This document shows, piece by piece, positions 17,821-26,179 of a stretch of 64,000 bases of DNA; the first letter of the stretch is position 1, and the number at the start of each line of letters is the position of its first letter. Below the pieces are notes generated by a model that did no database searches, was not told the DNA's origin, and worked only from the letters and a program-made list of their open reading frames with translations. Made by a program: the position numbers and the translations under genes. This DNA is from Bacteroidales bacterium (lineage in GTDB: Bacteria; Bacteroidota; Bacteroidia; Bacteroidales; P3). The stretch is taken from assembly GCA_024681475.1 (NCBI GenBank), contig JAILAT010000047.1:21635-85634 (forward strand), read 5' to 3'.

Positions 17821-18969
17821 ATGGATACAAAACATTACTATAACTTTCTGGACACCGCCGAGGAGGCCATTGATGCCAACCGTCGCAGTGCCACTTTCGC
17901 CCTCAAGGCTGAAGATTCGCAGATGCCGATGCCCGATGTGCGCGAACTGGCAGTGTTGCGCACTACTCTCGACAGGACTATCGAGAATCTGGATGCCGAG
18001 CTGAGCCGCTTCGAGCAACATTTTGCCGGCAGCCACAACCAGCTATTCTGGGCCCGCGACTACAACGATGTCTTCGACGGCATCCGCAAAATAGCCAAGA
18101 AGCAAAAAGCCAAGACAGCACGTCTGCCCAAGATGGAGAATTCCTTCATCTTCCGCGAGTTGGGCATGAAATTTTTTTTGCGTGACGAAAACATCAGTCT
18201 CAGCGACGATGGAGACTTGCAGTTTTTCTATGTCGACCTGATGCTGGCCGACGCAGGGTCGCTACTGCTGCTCAACAGCGGCAGCCGCGCGCAGGAAAAG
18301 CTCTCCAACAGCCGCACCAATATTTTCATCTCCAGCATTGACCGTGTCCTGGCCAACAGCGACTTGGTGGACACCTACCGTCAGCTGCTGGCCTACAAGT
18401 ACGGCGCCGGCAGTCAGGACTTTCTGCTCTTCAAAGGGTCGCCCAACTGTGAGAGCTATCTCTTCGTCGTCGACAACCAGCGCACCGCCCTGATGGCTGC
18501 CAAGTCGCAGCGCCGTGTGCTGGCCTGTCTGCATTGCGGCCGTTGCAACGACGTATGCCCTGTGCTGCAGAGCATCGGCGAAGAGCCTTACAACAATGTC
18601 TTCGTCGGCCCTGTGGCCAACATCATGTTGCCCTATCTGGAGAGTCAGGAGACCGACGGTCATGTCATCCATGCCTGCACGCTCTGTGGCCGCTGCGAAG
18701 AGGTTTGCCCCATCGCGCTGCCCATCCGCGACATGATTGTCGATGCGCGCCAGACAGCCTTCGTCAGCAAGACGATGGACAAAAAAGACCGCAAGTCGCT
18801 GCTCAGCCTCCGCAAGCTGCTCACCAGCCGCGCCAAGATGAACAAGGGACGCCGCACAAAAGGCTACATCATGCGCAAACACCAGCTCAAGGAGCTGCGT
18901 CACCGCCGCAAGATGCCGCAGTTCGCCAAGATACCTTTTGCCAAGATGTATGCCGGCGAGGAACGGTAG
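17821..18969 (+). CDS. LutB/LUD-like iron-sulfur protein
   Basis: The 382-residue protein pairs an N-terminal region resembling the LUD/LutB-type fold (with GSLLLLNSGSRAQEKLS) with a ferredoxin-like region. That region has CLHCGRCNDVCP near residue 238 and CTLCGRCEEVCP near residue 285, two [4Fe-4S] motifs. In LutABC, LutB is part of a lactate-oxidising complex. Neither LutA nor LutC is here, so the electron donor is unknown. A basic tail (KMNKGRRTKGYIMRKHQLKE) follows the clusters. It lies between rpiB and deoC with 18-20 bp gaps. The electron-transfer role is inferred. Confidence 0.7.
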   Translation: MDTKHYYNFLDTAEEAIDANRRSATFALKAEDSQMPMPDVRELAVLRTTLDRTIENLDAELSRFEQHFAGSHNQLFWARDYNDVFDGIRKIAKKQKAKTARLPKMENSFIFRELGMKFFLRDENISLSDDGDLQFFYVDLMLADAGSLLLLNSGSRAQEKLSNSRTNIFISSIDRVLANSDLVDTYRQLLAYKYGAGSQDFLLFKGSPNCESYLFVVDNQRTALMAAKSQRRVLACLHCGRCNDVCPVLQSIGEEPYNNVFVGPVANIMLPYLESQETDGHVIHACTLCGRCEEVCPIALPIRDMIVDARQTAFVSKTMDKKDRKSLLSLRKLLTSRAKMNKGRRTKGYIMRKHQLKELRHRRKMPQFAKIPFAKMYAGEER

Positions 18970-18987
18970 ACTAAAAACACCACGATT

Positions 18988-19758
18988 ATGGATTTCACGA
19001 CCAACGATATAGACAAACTCAAAAGACTGTTCGGCTGCATTGACAACACATCGCTCGGCACCACCGACACGCCGCAGACTATCGCGGCGCTGTGCGACGC
19101 CTCGGTAGCCATGCAAGGTGGAGCGCAGGGCATACCCCATGTGGCGTCGGTGTGTGTCTACCCCCCATTCGTCGAGCAGGCCAAGCAACGGCTCTCGGGC
19201 ACCGGCATCCGAGTGGCCAGCGTGGCCGGTGCCTTCCCCTCGGGAAAACTGCCGCTGGAGTTGAAATACCACGAAATACGCTATGTTGTGGAGCATGGCG
19301 CCGACGAGGTGGATATGGTGATAGACCGTGGCCGCTTTTTGGCCGAAGGCCCCGATGCCGTCTACGACGAGGTGGTGCACTGCAGGCATGCCTGCGGCGC
19401 GGCGACACTCAAGGTGATACTGGAAACCTGCGATTTGCCCTCATCCGACGCCATCTATCAGGCTTCCATGGCGGCGCTGGAGGCCAGTGCCGATTTCATC
19501 AAGACCTCCACCGGCAAGGGGCTCCAGGGTGCCACGCCCGAAGCGGCCGAGGCTATGCTCCGCGCATTGTCCGATTTTCATAAAAAAAGCGTAAAAAAGG
19601 TTGGTTTCAAAGCCGCAGGAGGCATATCCACGGCCCATGACGCACTTTTTTATTACAATCTCTTCGAAAAGTATCTCCCAGGTGAACACATTAGTAATGA
19701 GGTTTTTAGAATAGGTGCCAGCCGCCTCACCAAGCGGATCTTCGAATTATTAACATAA
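18988..19758 (+). CDS. deoC: Deoxyribose-phosphate aldolase
   Basis: The 256-residue class I aldolase cleaves 2-deoxyribose 5-phosphate to acetaldehyde and glyceraldehyde 3-phosphate in deoxynucleoside breakdown. The Schiff-base Lys172 is in DFIKTSTGKG; other marks are SVCVYPPFV, RVASVAGAFPSG, ADEVDMVID, LKVILETCDL and VGFKAAGGIST with the second essential Lys. Length is typical. It shares an operon with rpiB, which fits pentose salvage. Confidence 0.95.
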   Translation: MDFTTNDIDKLKRLFGCIDNTSLGTTDTPQTIAALCDASVAMQGGAQGIPHVASVCVYPPFVEQAKQRLSGTGIRVASVAGAFPSGKLPLELKYHEIRYVVEHGADEVDMVIDRGRFLAEGPDAVYDEVVHCRHACGAATLKVILETCDLPSSDAIYQASMAALEASADFIKTSTGKGLQGATPEAAEAMLRALSDFHKKSVKKVGFKAAGGISTAHDALFYYNLFEKYLPGEHISNEVFRIGASRLTKRIFELLT

Positions 19759-19788
19759 TTTTTTTTTACGCATATCACACTTTTTTTC

Positions 19789-19796
19789 TATTTTTG
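19789..19796 (+). promoter_or_regulatory. Probable -7 box upstream of spt
   Basis: TATTTTTG lies 65 bp before the serine palmitoyltransferase start. It is followed by a short tandem direct repeat of TTTAATATAA (about 19799-19819). The -33 position is T-rich without a clear TTTG. Confidence 0.45.
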
Positions 19797-19860
19797 CAAT
19801 TTAATATAATTTAATATAATTCGGGTCAAGCCCTGCTGAATAATAAAACATCGTAATTTT

Positions 19861-21045
19861 ATGAAACCGCTCCAACAAAAACTAGCCAAATATCGTGAAC
19901 CTCAGATGGTCAAGGCCAAAGGTGTGTATCCCTATTTCCGCACCATATCGAGCGACCAGGACACAGAGGTGCTGATGAATGGCAAGAAGGTACTGATGCT
20001 CGGTTCCAACAGTTATCTGGGACTTACTAACCATCCAAAAATCAAAGAGGCCGCCAAGGCTGCCATCGACAAATATGGTACCGGCTGCGCCGGCTCGCCG
20101 TTTCTCAACGGCACTCTCGACCTGCACCAGCAGCTCGAGGCAGTGCTGGCCGATTTTTTGGGCAAGGACGGCGTCATGCTGTTCTCCGCAGGCTTCCAGG
20201 CCAACTCCGGTGTTATCCCCTGTATCACAGGACGCAACGATTATGTCATCTACGACGAACTGGACCACGCCTCCATCATCGAGGGACGTCGTCTCACCTT
20301 TGCTACTACGTTGAAATACAAACACAGCGATATGGCCGACCTGGAGCGTGTGCTGCAGAAGTGTCCTATCGATGCCGCCAAGCTGGTGGTCACCGACGGT
20401 GTATTCAGCATGGAAGGCGACGTGGCCAAACTGCCTGAGATGCAGGCGCTGTGCGACAAATATCAGGCCACCCTCATGGTCGACGAAGCCCATGGCCTCG
20501 GCGTCTTTGGCCGCGAAGGCCGCGGAGTGACCGACCATTTCGGCCTGCTCGACAAGACAGAACTCATCATGGGCACCTTCTCCAAGTCGCTGGCATCGGT
20601 GGGCGGTTTCATCGCCGCCGACAGCGACACCATCAACTGGATGCGCCACAACGTGCGTCCCTATATCTTCACGGCCAGTATCCTGCCGTCGGCTACCGCA
20701 TCGGTGCTCGCCGCCCTCGAGATTATGCGTTCCGAACCCGAACGCCAGGAGAATCTGTGGAAGGTGACGCGTTATGCCCTCAAGTCGTTCCGTGAGGCCG
20801 GCTTCGAGATCGGCAACACCGAGACGCCTATCATCCCGCTCTATGTGCGCGACAACGAGAAGACCTTCATTGTGACCCACATGCTCCTCGAAGAGGGCGT
20901 GTTCGTCAATCCCGTCATCGCTCCCGCGGTGCCACCCGAGGACACCCTCATCCGCCTGGCATGGATGGCAACACACACCATGGAGCAGGTGGACTTCGCC
21001 GTGGAGAAGACGGTAAAGTGCTTCAAGAAACTCAACTTATTGTAG
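19861..21045 (+). CDS. spt: Serine palmitoyltransferase (alpha-oxoamine synthase family)
   Basis: The 394-residue PLP enzyme condenses serine with a long-chain acyl-CoA to 3-ketosphinganine, the entry to bacterial sphingolipids. The PLP lysine is K242 in GTFSKSLASVGG; MVDEAHGLGVFG and DELDHASIIEGRR are family motifs. The N-terminus (MKPLQQKLAKYREPQMVKAK, then GVYPYFRTI) is very close to my recollection of the characterised Bacteroides SPT. 2-amino-3-ketobutyrate ligase is the main alternative, but that N-terminal signature argues for SPT. The next gene encodes a GNAT-like protein 57 bp downstream. Confidence 0.88.
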   Translation: MKPLQQKLAKYREPQMVKAKGVYPYFRTISSDQDTEVLMNGKKVLMLGSNSYLGLTNHPKIKEAAKAAIDKYGTGCAGSPFLNGTLDLHQQLEAVLADFLGKDGVMLFSAGFQANSGVIPCITGRNDYVIYDELDHASIIEGRRLTFATTLKYKHSDMADLERVLQKCPIDAAKLVVTDGVFSMEGDVAKLPEMQALCDKYQATLMVDEAHGLGVFGREGRGVTDHFGLLDKTELIMGTFSKSLASVGGFIAADSDTINWMRHNVRPYIFTASILPSATASVLAALEIMRSEPERQENLWKVTRYALKSFREAGFEIGNTETPIIPLYVRDNEKTFIVTHMLLEEGVFVNPVIAPAVPPEDTLIRLAWMATHTMEQVDFAVEKTVKCFKKLNLL

Positions 21046-21055
21046 TAAAATGATA

Positions 21056-21084
21056 GCGGAGGAAGGTGCGAGCCTTACCTCCGC
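21056..21084 (+). terminator. Intercistronic hairpin between spt and the GNAT-like gene
   Basis: GCGGAGG-A-AGG, loop TGCGAG, CCT-TA-CCTCCGC forms a stem of about ten pairs. It is followed by AAATAATAAT rather than a T run, so it may attenuate or stabilise mRNA rather than terminate transcription. Confidence 0.5.
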
Positions 21085-21102
21085 AAATAATAATATTTCC
21101 AC

Positions 21103-22224
21103 ATGAACACCATCGTAATCAAGCCTGTGCAAAGCCGGCGCGACCTCAACAAGTTCATTGCTTTTCCCAACAAGTTGTTCAAGAATGCCCCCACCTACGT
21201 TCCTCCCCTGAATTCCGACGAACGCAAGCTGCTGACCAAGAAGAATCCATCGCTGGAGCATGCCGACTGCCAGACTTTCTTGGCGTTGCGCGACGGCAAG
21301 GTGGTGGGCCGTGTGGCCGCCATCATCAACTACTCGGTCAACGAGCGCTGGGAGAAGAAGGCGGTGCGTTTCGGCTGGTTCGATTTCATCGATGATTTCG
21401 AGGTGTGCAAGGCGCTGTTCGACACCGTGGTGGAGTGGGGCAAAGCCAAAGGCATGACGGAGATAGAGGGTCCCTTCGGCTTCACCGATATGGACAAGGA
21501 GTGCTGGGTCATCGAGGGCTTCAACGAGCGCCAGAACATGAGCACACTCTACAATCCCGAATACTACATCGACTTCATCCAGAAGCTGGGCTGCACCATC
21601 AAATGCCGCTGGCAGCAGTACCGTATGCCGGCCAGCCAGCCCATCCCCGACAAGGTGGAAAGGCTCAACGGCCTTATCATGAAGAAATACGATCTCAAGC
21701 TGCTGCACTTCAAGTCGCGCAAAGAGATATACCCCTATGCTCACAAATTTTTCAACACGCTGAACGGCGCTTTCAAGGACCTCTACGACTTCGTACCCCT
21801 GACGGAGAAGGAGATAGATGTCTACATCAAGGAATATTTCCCCTTTGTGAACCTCGAATTTGCCAATTTTGTGGTCGACAAGGACGACAACCTGGTGGCC
21901 TTTGGCCTCAGCATTCCGAGCCTCACCGAGGCATACAAGAAAGCCAACGGACGCCTCTTCCCCTTCGGATGGTATCATCTGCTACGTGCTTTGAAACATT
22001 ACGACACTATCGACTTGCTGCTCAACGGTGTGCACCCCGACTGGCAGAAACGTGGCGTACACTCCATCTACTATGCCGAGATGAACCGCAACGCCATCAA
22101 GAACCATGTGACGTGGGCCTACACCAACCCGCAAATCATTGGCAACGAGGCAGAAAAGTTGTGGGGCACCACATACGATGTCACCCCGCTGATGACCCGT
22201 GCGGTATTCGGGAAAAGCATCTGA
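21103..22224 (+). CDS. GNAT-fold acyltransferase-like protein, candidate sphingoid N-acyltransferase
   Basis: The 373-residue protein looks like a long GNAT-superfamily member. There is an N-terminal GNAT-like half (FLALRDGKVVGRVAAIINYSV, residues 60-85; EIEGPFGFTDMDKECWV) and a second acyltransferase-like half (NFVVDKDDNLVAFGLSIPSL; NGVHPDWQKRGVHSIYYAEM) with the late loop QKRGVHS where acetyl-CoA binders have their Q/RxxGxG/A. It directly follows spt. A GNAT-type ceramide synthase is known from Caulobacter, so acylation of a sphingoid base is a reasonable guess, but nothing in the sequence proves the substrate. Confidence 0.6.
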   Translation: MNTIVIKPVQSRRDLNKFIAFPNKLFKNAPTYVPPLNSDERKLLTKKNPSLEHADCQTFLALRDGKVVGRVAAIINYSVNERWEKKAVRFGWFDFIDDFEVCKALFDTVVEWGKAKGMTEIEGPFGFTDMDKECWVIEGFNERQNMSTLYNPEYYIDFIQKLGCTIKCRWQQYRMPASQPIPDKVERLNGLIMKKYDLKLLHFKSRKEIYPYAHKFFNTLNGAFKDLYDFVPLTEKEIDVYIKEYFPFVNLEFANFVVDKDDNLVAFGLSIPSLTEAYKKANGRLFPFGWYHLLRALKHYDTIDLLLNGVHPDWQKRGVHSIYYAEMNRNAIKNHVTWAYTNPQIIGNEAEKLWGTTYDVTPLMTRAVFGKSI

Positions 22225-22312
22225 GGCCTTCACCCTGCGAGTTTGTCATGACCCTTTGTACAATAAATATGGCGCTCTGGCGTTATTGTTAGAAATATAA
22301 AACCACTTAACT

Positions 22313-24421
22313 ATGGGTACACGAAAGAAAAAAAAGCTTGTCATTGTCTTGATTGCCGTGGTGTTGGTAGCAGCCATTGGCACCGGTCTGTGGTTTTGGC
22401 TACGGCCTAATAAAGTCAGCACCGAAGACTATCAGCCAATAGAAGAGTTCAAGGAAGCCTACGAGGCGTTGGAGACCAAGCAGAAGGCTCCCGACTACGA
22501 CTTGGAGAAGACCATTCGTGTCATCAATAGTATGGAAGTGGCTCAGAGTCAGTCCAAAGACTTCGACCAGTTTCTTGAATATCTGGCTCGTCAGGACTAT
22601 GAGGGCGTAGCCCCCGAAGTCCTTGAGGCCAAGAAGAAGATGATGCCTGTGCTGCAGGAGATCTATCTGCTGCAGAAAGAGCACGACGAGCTGAACTTCT
22701 GGACGCCGCTGGTGCAGCAGCTGTGTACCGACCCGGCAGCCAGCAACATGGTCCGCGACGCCTTCACAGGTCAGGGCATCGGCGCCATGCTGCAGTTCAA
22801 CGTTGTGGCCAACCAGATTTTCGAGCAGTACAAGAAAGAGCAGGAGCTCAAGGGTGAGCTGAAGCGAAAGATACAGGAAATCCGCAAGGACTATCTGGCC
22901 TATGTCGAGGAATTCACCCCTGTCTATGTGAAATATATGACAGAATGGGACAAGCTCTGCATCGACAAGGACAAAGCCTATATCGACCTCTACACCAACC
23001 AGCCCGACGCAGTGGTGAAGGACTGCGAGAAGATTCTGGCCAACTATCCCACCAACCGCGAAGCCCTGCTGCTCAGAGCTTTGGGCCTCATCCTCTCCAG
23101 CAAGCAGCACGACAGCCAGGAGATGTTCAACTTTGCGGGTATCTCCGACACCAACATCCTCACCCAGCGCGACATCATGCTCACCGAAGCACAGCAGACC
23201 CTCAACTATTATATGGATCTCTACCCTGCGCAATCGGCACCGGCGCTGGTGGTACAGGGCTTGTTGCTCGACTATCAGGGCGACCACCAGCAGGCCTTCT
23301 CACACTACGAGCAGGCTGCCGTGGAGTACCCTCGCCAGTCGGAGCAGCTCACCGACCTTCTCAATTGCTATCGCTCCCGTACCTACCTCAACAACAGTCG
23401 TGAAGGCCTCTACCTGCTGACGCTCTACAAGTCCACCATGGAAGGCTTCGGCTTCTTCAGCCCCAACCTCATCAAGGCGGCCTACTACGACCAGGTGGGC
23501 GACTACGACAACTGCAGCAAGGAGATATACAACCACTTCTTCCGCCGCAGCAACCAGACCTCCTACGACTGCCTGCTGGCCGACATGCGCCTCTGCGAGG
23601 AGACTCTGCCCATCAGCTTCAACCGTCTGCTGCCCGAGCGCTGCTACATCGATGTCACCTTCGGCAAACAGGACAAGCTGCTGGGCCTGTCGTCCGACGA
23701 CCAGCAAATCAAGGTCACCGTCGAGAACCGTTCCGACCACGATTTGGAGAACCTGCGCGTGTTCCTTTGCATCCATTTCACCGATATGTATGCCGATGAC
23801 TACCATGTCGTCAAGCTGCCCACCTTCAACCGCATCACTGTGCGCTCCAAGGCTGATGTCAGCAACATTGATCTGAACTATATGGACAAGAACTTCGACC
23901 ATATTTCCAGTGTCCGCGCCATTGCGATGACCGACAATAGCATCTGCTGGATCGACAACGTCTACAACTCCACCGACAATATCGACTACAACCCGGCACA
24001 CCAGATCGATTTTGCACAGCTCTCAAAGGCTTTGGACAGCAACGCCATGCGCTCGCGCGACGCCTATCTCTCCGCCATCAAGAAGAGCGACGAGACATTC
24101 CGTCAGTCCATTTTGCACAACACCCGTGTCACCTCGTCGAAGGACAGCGGCTTGCTGAAAAAGACACGCAACTATATCTCCATCGAGCTGCCCCGCGAAC
24201 TCATACTCCTGAATCCCACTTTCAACTGGCAACAACAACTTTCGCCCACCGAGAACTACCTGAAAGGCAGCTATATCCACCTCTCGTTTGACACCGAGAT
24301 ACCCGAAGGCCACCGCCAAAAGCTTTACATCGCCACGCCCTATCTCAACTATGCCGTCACTATCCAGAACGCTGGTGGCCGATTGGCAGTGGTCGAGGTC
24401 AAGAATATGGCTGCAAAGTAA
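22313..24421 (+). CDS. Membrane-anchored protein of unknown function, possibly TPR-like
   Basis: The 702-residue protein starts with a Lys-rich cytoplasmic stub (MGTRKKKK), one transmembrane helix (LVIVLIAVVLVAAIGTGLWF) and a large extracytoplasmic part. Residues 30-420 are helical and contain TPR-like pairs (AVVKDCEKILANYPTNREAL; SAPALVVQGLLLDYQGDHQQ). Residues 440-700 look beta-rich (KVTVENRSDHDLENLRVFL; YIHLSFDTEIPEGHRQKLYI), as in a domain near an envelope complex. I do not recognise the family. It follows the spt-GNAT pair by 88 bp and may belong to that unit. Confidence 0.6.
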   Translation: MGTRKKKKLVIVLIAVVLVAAIGTGLWFWLRPNKVSTEDYQPIEEFKEAYEALETKQKAPDYDLEKTIRVINSMEVAQSQSKDFDQFLEYLARQDYEGVAPEVLEAKKKMMPVLQEIYLLQKEHDELNFWTPLVQQLCTDPAASNMVRDAFTGQGIGAMLQFNVVANQIFEQYKKEQELKGELKRKIQEIRKDYLAYVEEFTPVYVKYMTEWDKLCIDKDKAYIDLYTNQPDAVVKDCEKILANYPTNREALLLRALGLILSSKQHDSQEMFNFAGISDTNILTQRDIMLTEAQQTLNYYMDLYPAQSAPALVVQGLLLDYQGDHQQAFSHYEQAAVEYPRQSEQLTDLLNCYRSRTYLNNSREGLYLLTLYKSTMEGFGFFSPNLIKAAYYDQVGDYDNCSKEIYNHFFRRSNQTSYDCLLADMRLCEETLPISFNRLLPERCYIDVTFGKQDKLLGLSSDDQQIKVTVENRSDHDLENLRVFLCIHFTDMYADDYHVVKLPTFNRITVRSKADVSNIDLNYMDKNFDHISSVRAIAMTDNSICWIDNVYNSTDNIDYNPAHQIDFAQLSKALDSNAMRSRDAYLSAIKKSDETFRQSILHNTRVTSSKDSGLLKKTRNYISIELPRELILLNPTFNWQQQLSPTENYLKGSYIHLSFDTEIPEGHRQKLYIATPYLNYAVTIQNAGGRLAVVEVKNMAAK

Positions 24422-24508
24422 ATGAAGAACACTACGTACAACTATCATTCATAGGTATGCGTAGTGATTTTGCAGAAAAGCAACAAATGCAATAATAAAT
24501 AACGGGCA

Positions 24509-24955
24509 ATGAAAAGAATCAAGAAAACAGGGTTAGCCCTGGTGGGAATTGCTATCCTGATGATGGCTTTCCAATGTGGCAAAGACTATACTAATCCTTT
24601 TAACATCTTCAATATCCATCATTCTGCTTGTCTGTCTTATACTGATGCCGATGCCAAAGGATATGAATCCCCCGACAGTGTCAGTGTGGAGTATCAGAAC
24701 GGAACGGTTCATGTCACCCACCATAACCTACTGGTTAACTGTGGCACGGCCGAAATGGAGGGCGGCATCATGGTCACATGCATCCGCGAGGGTATGACCA
24801 TTCATATCTACGAAGAGGAAACTGGAAACAACCCGGCCGATTGTATGTGCGAAGTGGACAACGAGTTTGACTTCTACTGCCTGGAGCGTGGTACCTTCAC
24901 ATTCGTGTTCCACAACTGGTATCCCGAAGCACAATCGTTCACTTTTACATTCTAA
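24509..24955 (+). CDS. Small lipoprotein of unknown function
   Basis: The 148-residue protein has a lipoprotein signal: hydrophobic LALVGIAILMMAFQC with Cys23 after a lipobox-like AFQ. The mature part is acidic, with several Cys (NCGTAE, DCMCE, FYCLERG) that could pair in the periplasm or at the surface. The family is not recognised. It stands 87 bp after the membrane-anchored protein and is followed by a strong terminator. Confidence 0.6.
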   Translation: MKRIKKTGLALVGIAILMMAFQCGKDYTNPFNIFNIHHSACLSYTDADAKGYESPDSVSVEYQNGTVHVTHHNLLVNCGTAEMEGGIMVTCIREGMTIHIYEEETGNNPADCMCEVDNEFDFYCLERGTFTFVFHNWYPEAQSFTFTF

Positions 24956-24973
24956 TAAAGCTTAGTAGCTCCA

Positions 24974-25019
24974 ACAACAACAACGGATGTTATCCTTTGG
25001 ATAGCATCCGTTGTTGTTT
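24974..25019 (+). terminator. Rho-independent terminator
   Basis: A long stem, AACAACAACGGATG against CATCCGTTGTTGTT, with an inner TATCC/GGATA pair and a short TTT loop, is followed by TTTT. Confidence 0.85.
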
Positions 25020-25159
25020 TAGAGCATCAAATCAATCTGTCCTGTTGTTTTTTATCTTATTTGTTTGGATTCAATTAGTTGCTTTTGTTTGAGAATGTGC
25101 GTAAAGCGATTCAAAAAGGGTAGAGATGGGAATGTCAATATCTTCTGTCGCCCCGTTTC

Positions 25160-25966
25160 TTACACCTTGTAATAGCTCCGCAGCGTGGAGACGAACCAGT
25201 TGCCGGGGATCAGCTTTTTCAGCAGCACCGAGAGGCGTTGTTCGAAGTTGGCGACCACATAGCGCAGATGGGGATGGCTCGACTCGATGATCTTTACCAC
25301 CTTTTTGGCCAGAAAATCGGGCTTCAGGCCGCCGTTCTCCTCTTTCTCGATGAGTGACAGCGAGCGGGCAAAACTAGCGCCGTAGGCGTCGCTTTTTGCC
25401 GTCGCCTCGGAGTTGCGTCGGCTGGCGGTGAAGCCGGTGGCAAAATCGCCAGGCTCGACCATCGATACCTTGATGCCGAAGCCGCGCACCTCGGCGGCCA
25501 GCGCCTCGGTGAAGCCTTCGATGGCAAATTTCGACGCCGAATAGAAGCCTTGGTATGGCAGACCCATGACGCCGCCGATGGAGCTGATGTTGACGATGCG
25601 TCCGCCGCCCTGGGCACGCAGGGTGGGCAGCACCTCCTGACAGACGTTGACACAGCCACGGAAGTTGGTATCCATCTGGATGTCAATCTCTTCGTCGGTA
25701 GCCAGCTCCAAGGAGCCGCCGATGCCCATGCCGGCATTGTTGACAACCACGTCGATGCGTCCCTGCTCGGCCAGCAGCTGCGCCACGGCGGCCTTGACCG
25801 ACGCCCGTTGACGGACGTCCATGACAAGATAATGTATTCCGTTGTCGTTCTGTCCGATAGCTTTGCGGCTGGTGCCGTAGACGATGTAGCCCTTGGCGGC
25901 AAGACGGCGGGCGATGGCTTGGCCAAATCCCGACGAGGCTCCAGTGATAAGTACGACTTTCTTCAT
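25160..25966 (-). CDS. Short-chain dehydrogenase/reductase
   Basis: The 268-residue classical SDR has VVLITGASSGFGQAIA for NAD(P) binding, NNAGMGIGG, the catalytic Ser in NISSIGG and YSASK (Tyr-x-x-x-Lys). The Arg in GTSRK after the second strand suggests NADP preference. A C-terminal basic segment (LRYVVANFEQRLSVLLKKLI) is typical of SDRs acting on lipids or steroids, so 3-ketosphinganine reductase is possible given spt 4 kb away, but the substrate is unknown. ATG 25966 was chosen. The frame stays open for another 1 kb upstream, but that part is antisense to the DUF4175 gene. Confidence 0.85.
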   Translation of the reverse strand: MKKVVLITGASSGFGQAIARRLAAKGYIVYGTSRKAIGQNDNGIHYLVMDVRQRASVKAAVAQLLAEQGRIDVVVNNAGMGIGGSLELATDEEIDIQMDTNFRGCVNVCQEVLPTLRAQGGGRIVNISSIGGVMGLPYQGFYSASKFAIEGFTEALAAEVRGFGIKVSMVEPGDFATGFTASRRNSEATAKSDAYGASFARSLSLIEKEENGGLKPDFLAKKVVKIIESSHPHLRYVVANFEQRLSVLLKKLIPGNWFVSTLRSYYKV

Positions 25967-26145
25967 GATTATTAGTCTGTTGGCTGTGTGATAATGCTTT
26001 TTTGATTTTGCAAAGATAGCATTTTTTCCGCATTTGTGCGCTTTTCTTTTTTTCGCGGCACTCCCCCACCCCATTTCTTCGTCGGCATAGTTGCCTAGTT
26101 CACAATTATTAAGAAAAATAATCTGCCAGATATATTTATTTATTG

Positions 26146-26153
26146 TATCTTTG
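26146..26153 (+). promoter_or_regulatory. -7 box of the DUF4175 gene
   Basis: TATCTTTG lies 27 bp before the ATG at 26180. A similar TATCTTTG on the minus strand (26019-26012) serves the divergent SDR gene, so the 213-bp gap carries back-to-back promoters. Confidence 0.6.
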
Positions 26154-26179
26154 TAAATTATTTCAACGACCCCGTTGTG

